A stretch of DNA of 64,000 bases from Chiua virens (Eukaryota; Basidiomycota; Agaricomycetes; Boletales; Boletaceae): NCBI GenBank assembly GCA_019787685.1, contig JAHNUO010000024.1:124001-188000 (forward strand). The letters run 5' to 3'. Position numbers and translations under genes: made by a program. The notes below the pieces were generated by a model. The model had not been told where the DNA came from. It searched no databases and saw nothing but the letters and a program-made list of their open reading frames with translations. Shown piece after piece: positions 55,171 to 64,000 of the stretch. Positions within the stretch are counted from its first letter, which is position 1. Every line of letters starts with the position of its first letter.

Positions 55171-56620
55171 TCAATTATTATGGTATGTAAAATGAAGCAA
55201 CCAAGGGACTCCCCTGTTCCACCATAACAAAAGTTTGTTAACAAACCTTTTATCCTCTTCAGTCTTGGTTTCTTCAAACCACTCCACTATTGCTTCATAG
55301 AACTCATGGGTGTCAAATATACCATCAATGATTGCCCAAGAACCTGCAGAGGACAGGGCGAAACGAATCTGCAATGCAGTCAGTAATTCATTAGTATCAA
55401 ATCTGGTGTTGATGCTAAACGGCCAATTTACCTGGCAGGCCACATAGGCTATGGCACATGGTTGAACTGTTTGCATACCTAGGAGCTTGGCCATGTTTGA
55501 CTGCGTCTGTCTATCACCTCAGTGACATTTCCTGCCAGCAGTTGGCTCGGGACCCTCATCATCTAATGCAGAAGTCGGAGAGATCAAGATGGCTTTGAAG
55601 GCCTGAAATGGAGAATCAGCAATGATGTATGGATTTGTGTGCAGGACATGCCTTGACTAAAATTTCGCCCTTGAAAAGTCTGTTGTCAAGATTGGCAGGG
55701 TCTGACTGACCACCAGCATACAGGAATGCCAGCCAAGATTGCGCAGTGACGAGAAAGTCGGGATGGAACTCGCGAATATTCTGCTGGTGACTGTGTTGTT
55801 GGGATACTTAGTTCTGTCATTCAAAAGGTTTGCAGCGCAGAGATCACTCACGTGGGATCATTCCAGTTATAGTCAACTGGACACAAGAGGCTTCCAGTCA
55901 CATCATTGTAGAACCCTCTCCTACTCTTGTCTTCAGAGCTGAGGGGAGGATCAGGCTTTGGTGTCTCCTGCATGAGCCAGTTGACGACCAATACTTTAAG
56001 CCTGTGGGTATTGTCAGTGCGGCTGGTGTCAGCACCTTGTTCGAGCTAAATTCACATCAGTCCTATTGTACAAAGTCCAAGAAAAGAAAATTCTCGCCTG
56101 TTGTAGAGCATCGCCAAGCTCTGTCTGGGAAATAGCACAAATGGAGGGAATCCACCATAGAAGTTCTCTGTAGGATCTGTACAAACAGATCTCCCTTGGG
56201 CATGCTATCAATTACACTGATAAGGAATGTAAAACAGTACACACACCTCTGCATGGTTTGCAGTGTTTGTGTTGGCAACATGGGCTCATCGGTCTGCTTC
56301 CACCAACATGTCATTGACACTGTCGTGGAGAGACACGAGGTGTCTGATGAGTCGTCCTTTGTAATGAAAGCTTCTATGAACGCTACAGATAAAAAAGGTC
56401 AGGTCAATGGGCACAGAGAATAATCACAAGATACTCTGCGATCTGCTTTGGAGGTTGCCGATATTCAAGTTACGGTCTTGCAAAGCGATAAGACATGCCA
56501 TTTGTTGCATCAAAAAAGCAGGATCGACAGTCTGGGGTGGGGAATCATCTGCACTAGACATTGTTCAGGGTGAGATGGGGAAGACAGAATAGAGGTAATG
56601 ATGCACGAGCAATGTTTTCA
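55171..56620 (-). pseudogene. DUF6698-family gene, interrupted
   Basis: Minus-strand exons carry NIREFHPDFLVTAQSWLAFLY (about 55,710-55,780), LFKGEILVK, AFKAILISPTSA (about 55,570-55,605), MAKLLGMQTVQPCAIAYVACQ (about 55,435-55,494), and the C-terminal RFALSSAGSWAIIDGIFD and LLLWWNR (55,220-55,370). This is the pattern of Agaricomycete DUF6698 proteins. An in-frame TGA at 55,519-55,521 sits in GRKCH*GDRQ where CGA (Arg) would fit. Upstream exons reach at least 56,320. Function of the family is unknown. Confidence 0.7.
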
Positions 56621-56771
56621 AGGTATTTCAGAAGGTGCTCATGTAGACAAACTGACCAGAGAATCTATAATTCACCAGACAATGCTACGCACACATGCCA
56701 TGGCCATGGCCATGCCAAAGCCTCCCTGTCACCCAAGATGGAAGGAGCTGGGTAGCAGCTGCATGCATCGC

Positions 56772-57476
56772 TGTAGAAAACTAAAAATAGGTGATATGAA
56801 GAAAGGTGGGGTGATAAGTTCATCCCAAGGGGGGTTATACTCGAAGGAATAAAGGATTTGGGTTTGTCTAGGAGTCCTAGAGGCTACTGAACGATCCGGA
56901 ATGAAAAGTGGTCGATGTAAAGGTATCCGGATAGAGTCAAGGCAATGAGAGGATTGATTCGAGTAGATGAGATCAATGAGGAATGATAGGACAAGGTAAA
57001 AGGAAAGCTATCCAGCTCACTCACATGCGGGAGAGTAAACAGGAGATCTCCTGAATGCAGAAAGATGATATTTTATGTTAGAAACATGGTTTTATAGTCC
57101 TGGGCATAACCCAGGACTGTTAAAGGTAATTCGACCCTAGGTAAGTGTACAGGATCGACATAGGGTGAGTATGCTAAGAAGGAGTGTCAAACCTTGTAGA
57201 TGACAAAGAAAGAAAAGGTGTTAGGATAGTAACGACCTTAATAAGGCCAAATCGAATAGAACAAGTCAAATCAGATGAAGTGGAATACATACAATGAAAC
57301 TGGATTGGATTGCATTGACTCGGATTGGACTCAGATTGGATTCGGATGATCTGTAAACACTAGGAATGAAACCAGGCTGGCACGAAGTCGATGGTGGATG
57401 AGATGGGAGGTAATAGGACATGATGAAGAGTGAGGACAAGGTATCCTACAACCGTAAGGAGTATCTAACTCCTACA
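56772..57476 (-). mobile_element. Solo LTR (family 1-related)
   Basis: 705 bp, TGTAGAAAAC...TAACTCCTACA, flanked by a perfect 4-bp duplication TCGC (56,768-56,771 and 57,477-57,480). Its CTCCTACA end and a TTTTATAGTCCTGGGCATA block resemble the 882-bp LTR, so it is probably a related family in the same orientation. Confidence 0.85.
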
Positions 57477-57867
57477 TCGCATTGCCGTGGCCATACCAAT
57501 GCCTCTTTGTTGTGCTGAAATGGAAGGACATACATCTGAATTGCTGCCAGGCAATGCCACGCGAATGACATGGCCATGGCTATACTAAAGCCTCTTCTTG
57601 TGGTCCGAAAGCAGAAGTAGCATCGTATGAAAGTCAGGTATATAGCAAAAGGCTGACCAGCGAAGTGATTGAAATAATTAAAAGTTTTCTGGCTGGCCAC
57701 CTGCAATGAAGTGATGTTACATTTGTGTCACAATCCTGGAGATTATCATGTCAGGATTGTGTTTTATAGCAAGTTACCCCAGTAGATCAAACATGGAATA
57801 AATACCTATCTTTACATTCACGAGGTCTACTTCATATCCCCGCCATCTCCACCTTTCACTGTTCGCT
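57477..57867. other. No supported gene
   Basis: Includes two diverged copies of an ATGGCCATGGC / AAGCCTCT block (about 57,485-57,600) also seen at about 56,695-56,735, so this block was duplicated before or split by the solo LTR. Confidence 0.4.
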
Positions 57868-59342
57868 ATGGCTATGGCTTTGGACAGGAAGGAACTGCCT
57901 GTCGAGCTAGAGAAAATGGTTTTTTTGTTAGTGAGTAAAAAGCCACACGAGCTGGCTAAGTACACGCAGGTAGCTTGTCACGTGCAAGAATGGTAACGGT
58001 TCCTAACTGTCATCTTACATGAGCTGAAATTATTCCTGCAAAGGGTGGAGCCTATCCTCTACAATAAAATCAGTATCTCTTCTGAGGCCCACACAAAGAG
58101 CCTCTTACTTTTGCTCACCACAAGGTCGAAGACGGTGTAGGGAATAGGTATTCCCTGTGCTCGCATAGCACGTTTCCGCACCCTGTCGTCACCCGATCCC
58201 AATCCTGATCTGTCTGCTTGTGTGAACTCATCCGGATTGCTGTATCCGCGCCCGTTTTGCCTCGGACTCTTTTATTTTATTTTTGATGCTCCTTATTCGT
58301 ACTTAGCATTGGCTAGACCATGTCATGCAGCCCTTGCAGGGACATTCGGGTGCCTCTCAAACTTTATACCGTACGAAAACCTTCTTGTTTTTATTATTAT
58401 CCTTACTTAGGACAAGTCTGAGGGTATTCCCGAGAACTATAAATTCACTGTATTGACAAAAATACAGTAGCTTTTGCCCGTGTGCATCTGTCTCACATCG
58501 TTTTCGGTCAACATTCGTTTTCTCTCACTCTCCTTGTATTTTCTCGATCTGGATTGGACTGCCATGTCCGCCTTTCTATCTGTTTTAATCCGGATTCACC
58601 CCGGATTCATCTCGGACTACTCAAAAACCATTATTCGTCGTTCACCAACTCAGTGTTGTCCCTGGGTCGAACGGAATCGCATTCCTTCACCCTCTTTCTA
58701 TTCTTTCAATCCCCCTGAGTATTGCACTCTAGCCGGGATATATTACCTTCAACGGTCCTATACCTGTATATTGGCATGCCTGTCTCCCCTCACACTGTTG
58801 CAATACTCCTCCATCACTGCCCTCATCTGATCCACTTCGTCCTACATGGGGGATGTAACAGCCCCTGTCGATTCTACGTCATCCTTGATGCACTCAATAA
58901 TCTCATGTACCTGAGATACCTCTTGGTCAATCCTGCTCTGTTTTTTCAAACATGCTTCATACATCTTCCTGATGTGCCTGCCTTCCATTGTGTTATACAC
59001 CTGGGTCTGACCACTGACTCGGCCTGGGAGGCAGTTACTAATGGGTTCCAATATTTAAACTGCTTGACACACCTTTCAATGCCCTGGAAAATGAGTCACA
59101 CGGCTACCAGCTTGCTGACACTCCTCCAACGCCAAAATTTGAAGCTGATTTTGCTATGGTTAGATGAAATTGAAGATCAACCCATGACGATCAAGAGTCT
59201 ACTCAAACAGAGGTCAGATGACCTGATAATAGTCCTGCTTTGCCAAGCAAGCATGTCGTCAAGGAAGCTGAATGGCAGCTTTTGGCTGTGTGCAGAGTGC
59301 ATAATTGCCTGGCGCAAGGAGAACAACAGTAAGTATCATTGA
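57868..59342 (+). pseudogene. F-box-like gene split by a solo LTR
   Basis: Starts ATG at 57,868 with an F-box-like MALDRKELPVELEKMVFLL. After a 51-bp intron (57,993-58,043) it continues WVEPILYNKISIS, typical of Agaricomycete F-box proteins, and then TTRSKT ends at the LTR boundary. The frame resumes after the LTR with VLYLYIGMPVSPHTV, LLHHCPHLIHFVLHGG and leucine-rich repeat-like stretches to the stop at 59,342. Without the insertion the frame is continuous. F-box proteins recruit substrates to SCF ubiquitin ligases; targets unknown. Confidence 0.8.
58136..58751 (+). mobile_element. Solo LTR B (family 2)
   Basis: 616 bp, TGTAGGGAATAGG...TTACCTTCA, with a perfect 4-bp duplication ACGG (58,132-58,135 and 58,752-58,755). 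Nearly identical to solo LTR A apart from transitions. Confidence 0.95.
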
Positions 59343-59884
59343 TGATGCTTCTGGAATGAGACTAACCTTCACTGGAGTCACTACAGTAGAGCATCCTACA
59401 GGATTAGAGGATATAACTTCAATTAGCGCAGTTCCCAAAGTCTATTAGTACTGTGGTATGACTTTTGTGCTGTACATACCTCAGTTGATGGTCATCAAGG
59501 ATACATGTTTTGCTATGACGAAAGAGAGATTAGCGTTATACAGTAGATGCATTGGGGGTATTGGCACCATATGAGAGCGAGTTCAGTGGTATAGATCCAG
59601 AGCGAATGTATGAGGTGCATATCCTCAGCACTTCAAAGGGTCCTCAACCCCACTGTCGCTCGATTTGAGGTGGTGACGGGGAGACCCTATGGACACAAAG
59701 TCCAAAAGCATTCTCTGTGTGGCACAAAGTCAGACAACAGAGAGGTTTGAGTAGCACAAAGCCAGCTCTGAATTGGGGAGCTTGGGACGAGGAAGTGCAG
59801 GCGTCAGCGTAAGGTCTTGAGGGCAATGCATGTTGATGGCAAGGAGGGCGGAGTCAGGGTCTTCTGGGAGGATGTTCAGAATGT
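59343..59884. other. No gene; contains an inverted copy of a later segment
   Basis: About 59,640-59,875 is the reverse complement of about 63,190-63,375 (shared CATTGCCCTCAAGACCTT and CAGAGCTGGCTTTGTGC). Confidence 0.6.
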
Positions 59885-60531
59885 TGTAAGGAATAGATAT
59901 TCCTTGTGCTTGTAAAGCACATTCCCATCACTCATCATCATCATCCAAATCTGAATCCGAACCATCCATCCACTCGAATCTGTGGTTATTTGCTCGATTA
60001 TATGCGCAAACTCATCCAGATTGCTGTATCTGCGCACATTTTGTCTCAGACTCTTTTGTTTTACTTTTATTGCTTCTTCTTCATACTTAGTATTGGCTAG
60101 ACCATGTCACGCAGTCCTTGCAGGGACATTTGGGTGCCTCTTGAACTTTATACTGTATGAAAACCTTCTTTTTTTTACTATCCTTATGTAGGACAAGTCT
60201 GAGGGTATTCCCGAGGACTATAAAATTCACTGTATTGACAAAATACAGTAGCTTTTGCCCGTGTGCATCTGTCTCACATTGTTTTCGGTCGACATTCATT
60301 TTCTCTTGCTCTCCTCATATTTTCTCGATCTGGATCAGACTGCTGTGTCCACCTTTCCATCTGTTTTAATCTGGATTCACCTTGGATTCATCTCAGACTA
60401 CTCAAAAAACATTTCTTGTCGTTCACCAACTCAGCGTTGTCCCTGGGTCAAGCAGAATCGCATTCCTTCACCCTTTTCTATTCTTTCAATCCCCCTGAGT
60501 ATTGCACTCCAGCCAGGATTCATTACCTTTA
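59885..60531 (+). mobile_element. Solo LTR C (family 2)
   Basis: 647 bp, TGTAAGGAATAG...TTACCTTTA, with a perfect 4-bp duplication ATGT (59,881-59,884 and 60,532-60,535). More diverged than A and B; its terminal CA has become TA. Confidence 0.95.
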
Positions 60532-60781
60532 ATGTGCAGCACAAAGTCTTAAGTGTGGGAGTTGCGACGTGAGCAACTGGACACAGGAGGCATCAATCTT
60601 GAGGGTGGGTGGTGACAAGAATGGGGAATGCATGACGTGAGGCAGTGAGCAATGTGAATGTTGGGACAGTGGTCACATCAACTCTGCTTCTCTGTTATCG
60701 GTTTTCTCGTCTTTCAAACTCAGATACTCACTCTGACACAGCTGTGCTCTCCATTTAATGTACATGTGTAATCAATAGTGA

Positions 60782-61768
60782 ATGCCGCAGTCTCAGACCG
60801 TATGTCATATCATGCCCCTCAGTGACCATCTATCTGAATCTCGTAGCCCCTCCCTTACCTTGTTGGTTGATTCAGCAAAATCATCTTCCTTACCCAGTCT
60901 GAAGGAAGATGACTCTCTTGCCGTTGCAGTGTCTCCACAATCTAAGTCCATTGACAAGTCCCCATCCTGGGCCCCCCACAGTCATTTCGATCAGCACAAC
61001 ATGCCCTTTTCCAAGACTTATCCTCACAGTCGCTACCCTGAAACCACTCCTCCCTTTTCTCCTGACAATCGTCGAAATAAACAGGTTGCTTTACTTATGT
61101 CCTATTCCTCGTTGAATTACATTCCCAGGGGAAAAGGGCCTGTCCCCCCTGCACTGTACTATGCAGCATGGTCACTTGGGATTATGTCCCCCACCAATGT
61201 CATGCTTGACAAAGTAGAGCAGGTACATTGTAACATTATGTGGGCCCATTAACTAACTCACATGCAAATAGAAGAAGGAGGAGCTCATTGAGGCCCTTTC
61301 TGCCATGCCCGACACCATTTTACTATCGGCACTTGAATCCAAATGGGCGGATCACAAGTACATTGCCCTATGGCTTGCACTCGCCAAGGCAGAAATGAAA
61401 TCATCAGAGCAGCATATGGTCTTTCTGACCAACATGCATGACCAGCATGCTGGAGCCCACACTGTCAGTGGGGCATACCTGAATCTACTTGATCAAGTCC
61501 TCGGTTTTACAGGGACACTCATTTGGAGCAGCTTATGGCATTGGCCATTTCTGAGGCACAATTGGGTAAAATGCAGGACATGATTGGTCTACGGGTTTTA
61601 GACCTGTTCAAAAGAGGCAGTGTTGGGAAAGTCCATGTATCTCATGATTTGGAGGAGCATTTCAGCAGATTTAGTGATTCAGAGAGGACATCGTCCGAGG
61701 AAGGTACTGAAGACAGATCACTGCTCTCCCCCCATTCTGCAGAATCCCAGGTGTCCTCTCTGTTGTAA
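60782..61768 (+). CDS. Unrecognised spliced gene, possibly broken
   Basis: Exon 1 starts at 60,782 (MPQSQTVCHIMPL) and ends before a GT at about 61,231 (VEQ). An intron to about 61,270 leads into KKEELIEALSAMPDTILLSALESKWADHKYIALWLALAKAEM. A third part from about 61,513 (LEQLMALAISEAQLGKMQDM, acidic Ser-rich tail) ends at 61,768. The likely intron 61,464-61,512 leaves a one-base phase conflict, so either my junction is wrong or the gene is frameshifted. The middle is helical. No family recognised. Confidence 0.4.
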
Positions 61769-61897
61769 TCTTGTATTATTCTGAATCATTGCCTTATGAG
61801 TCTGTGTATACATGTTGTCATCCTGATGCTATGAATAGACTAACATCATACATCTAATTGGATCATTTCTTCTGACTACCACTGATACTCGCTCAAC

Positions 61898-62400
61898 AAT
61901 GGCACACACAAACCCCCAGGTAAGTATGTCTCTCTATAGACCAACATCTATAAATTATTTTCTAGTACTACTATCAGCATACATTGCACCAATCACTAGT
62001 ATCTGCAGCTTTCACTGGCAAGGAAAATCCAACCGTCACTTTTGAGGATCCTGCCCAAGATTTATAGCCTAACCCTGCAGCCATGTCTTCATCCATCAAT
62101 GCTGGCATCCTGACTGATGGCGCTGAGTGGTTCCCTGTTCATCATCATCCCATGTCAGCTTTCGGTCCACAAGTGGACAATTCAACCATCAGGGCAGTCA
62201 TCCACACACCGATCAACCCTTCCTTGCACTTTCCACTTTATGAAGGCTCCATGCCTTCATCCTTTGACTCCATTGGTGCTCAACAAGCCATCAGTTGGAG
62301 GCATCACACTAGGGATCTGCGTGGGTATGGGTATGGGTTGGACTTTGGATACCCATACCCATACCCACACCGTGGGTACAGTGGGTCCATAGCAAGGTGA
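61898..62400 (+). pseudogene. Small unrecognised gene with stop, invaded by a MITE
   Basis: ATG at 61,898 (MAHTNPQ), an intron, then TGKENPTVTFEDPAQDL followed by an in-frame TAG near 62,066. An open frame continues (MSSSINAGILTDGAEWFPV) to the MITE at 62,312, which supplies the remaining codons. No recognised domain. Confidence 0.35.
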
Positions 62401-62658
62401 GGGTGATGATGATGATGGCTTATCATGAGTGAGTGAGGTTTAGCTAAGTTAGGATAAGGTATAAGATAGCAGAATGAGTATAGATATGATGTTTAGAACA
62501 AGGTTTAGTCTATAGTTTAGGCTTGGTACTACTAAACCCATGGGTACGGTTTTTGATACCCACAGGAAAACCCATACCCACGGCATGGGTATGGGTTTTT
62601 GGTGGGTATGGGTATGGGTATGAGCTCTGATACCCATGGGTGTACCCACGCAGAACCC
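62312..62658. mobile_element. MITE with GGGTAT repeats, TA-flanked
   Basis: 347 bp between TA dinucleotides (62,310-62,311 and 62,659-62,660). The ends are GGGATCTGCGTGGGTA and, inverted, GGGTTCTGCGTGGGTA. Inside are several runs of (GGGTAT)n facing (ATACCC)n, able to form hairpins. TA target sites suggest mobilisation by a Tc1/mariner-type transposase. Confidence 0.75.
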
Positions 62659-62859
62659 TAGGCATTGATCTTGAAGATGGGACCCCAGTGTGGATGGAAT
62701 GGATATGGACACTGGTTAGCATGAGCAGTCTATGAGAACTCAGATTCGGGGACGTACCAAGCCCCAACCATGCTCTGAGACCTTACCACCAACGGTGCAA
62801 CTAGCCTTGTCACAGAAAATGCCTCAGTTAGAACTTAGTGATCCATTGATGAATTAATG

Positions 62860-63480
62860 ACTCACCATACTCATTGTCACCCTCCAGGAAGCTTCTTCCC
62901 ACCTGTTGGAGAGATTCCACACTTGATGCTTGTAAACAAGCAACAATAACAACACGAGTCTACAACACTTCAACAAGTTATTGTGGATTATTATACAGTG
63001 ACAAACATTATCAATCATGGACAACTGACTTTCAGTGTCAGATCTCTGTCCTTGCCACCACCTACCATCAACGTCTTCCTGGATTGTGCCTAGTACCTTC
63101 CCTGCTTTATTATTGCTCATCCTAAAGACTTTGCGTGACATCTCCTGCACCTGGACTGACGCTTGTTCCAACAACTCCACCCTCCTTGCCACCAATGTGC
63201 ATTGCCCTCAAGACCTTGCACCAATGCCTGCGCTTCCCTGTCCCAAGTCCCGATTCAGAGCTGGCTTTGTGCCACTCAAACTTCTCTTGTTGTCTGACTT
63301 TGTGTCCATAGGGTCGCCCTGTCACCATCACAAATCGAGCAATAGTAGGGTTGAAGACCCCTTGAAGTGCTTCCCCTCTGGTTCCACCCTCTTGTCACTC
63401 TGGTCTGCATCGTCGCCACACCATCTCATACCTCTGAGTGAATTAGACTCTGCTACCATCAATCCAGGTACAGTACCTAA
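62860..63480. other. Unresolved frames and duplicated fragment
   Basis: A minus frame at 62,854-63,195 and plus frames to 63,487 overlap without recognisable motifs. The part 63,190-63,375 is the inverted partner of 59,640-59,875. A C-run lies at about 63,530-63,539. Confidence 0.4.
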
Positions 63481-63822
63481 CCCTTAGTTCATCGGCATGA
63501 TCCTAACCAATATTTTAGCCCCATTCTTCCCCCCCCCCCAACCCACTATGGCCTTGAAATTTACCCCCCAAACTCGTGCTCATGATCATAAGCCCTGTCT
63601 CACTCTGTTTTAAACCCACACAGTACACCAGCTACATACAAAAGCTTGGATGCCAAATCAATTGCTACAGATTATGGTACTACAACCATCTACACCTCGC
63701 CCAACATGTCTTTTGTCCCAGAACCCCATAATGGCAAAGAGGAACTATGTGCTTGAGCAGATGGATGATTTGGTGCCACAGACTGTTTCTAATGGCCACA
63801 GATGTACTGTGAAGAGTACCAT

Positions 63823-64000
63823 TGAAGGTAATAAATCCCAGCTGTAGTGCAATACTCAGGGGAATTGAAAGAAAAGAAAAGAGGGTGAAGGAATGTGATT
63901 CCGTTTGACCCAGGGACAACGCTGAGTTGGTGAACAATGAGGAATGGTTTTTGAGTAGTCCGAGATGAATCTGGGGCGAATCTGGATTAAAACAGATAGA
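63823..64000 (-). mobile_element. LTR D (family 2), inverted, cut by window end
   Basis: Begins TGAAGGTAATAAATCCC, the reverse complement of the family-2 LTR end, and continues with the CTGAGTATTGCACT and CAACTCAGCGTTGTCCCTGGG blocks in reverse. Runs off the right edge, so solo or full-length cannot be told. Confidence 0.9.

Noticed and set aside
58222..58718. Plus frames in the family-2 LTRs that look conserved at 40.4, 58.2 and 60.0 kb
   Set aside because: They are conserved only because the LTR is repeated; start and stop positions vary between copies.
62320..62650. Telomeric repeats
   Set aside because: GGGTAT runs face both ways and lie inside a TA-flanked inverted-repeat element; they are not an array of TTAGGG.
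1..64000. tRNA or rRNA genes
   Set aside because: No cloverleaf with A and B boxes or rRNA-like block was recognised by eye; a dedicated scan would be needed to exclude a tRNA.

Overview
The window is a piece of a filamentous basidiomycete (Agaricomycete mushroom) genome. The evidence is genes split by many 45-66 bp GT-AG introns, a basidiomycete laccase, Agaricomycete-expanded families (TPR-CHAT, DUF2235, DUF6698, F-box, WW-domain membrane proteins) and Ty3/gypsy-type LTR retroelements with solo LTRs. I saw no tRNA, rRNA or CRISPR array.

The left third (1-26 kb) is gene-like. It holds a decayed duplicated segment (1-1.5 and 5.9-7.8 kb) around a laccase gene (minus, 10 introns, one frameshift), an intact stand-alone SRA/YDG methyl-DNA-binding-type gene (8.9-9.9 kb), and a large intact TPR-CHAT (caspase-like) gene (10.3-15.7 kb, minus). 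Divergent from the latter is an intact mitochondrial sulfide:quinone oxidoreductase gene (16.4-18.2 kb). Three small spliced genes of an unrecognised family and an AT-rich WW-domain/transmembrane gene (21.2-23.6 kb, minus) follow.

From 26 kb on, mobile elements dominate. A 2.97 kb Tc1/mariner (IS630/DDE_3) element (TA-flanked, 74-bp terminal inverted repeats) carries a decayed transposase and an intact, convergent 475-aa passenger gene. Beside it lies a broken second TPR-CHAT gene. A minus-strand DUF2235 hydrolase-like gene (about 48.6 down to 35.2 kb) is broken by a full 10.67 kb LTR retrotransposon (36,878-47,548) and, separately, by a solo LTR (47,741-48,376). The retrotransposon has decayed gag-pol, a nested solo LTR in its integrase, and an intact four-exon 366-aa gene on the opposite strand between pol and its 3' LTR. 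The right end (48-64 kb) has more solo LTRs, two MITEs, a DUF6698 pseudogene, an F-box gene split by a solo LTR, and duplicated fragments.

One theme links the window. Nearly all sequenced differences between repeat copies that I compared are C/T or G/A transitions, and many in-frame stops are TGA where an Arg (CGA) codon is expected. This fits CpG methylation and deamination of repeats. The genes do not form a cluster with a shared pathway; they look like independent host genes in a repeat-rich neighbourhood. Exon borders given here were placed by hand from GT-AG signals and family motifs.
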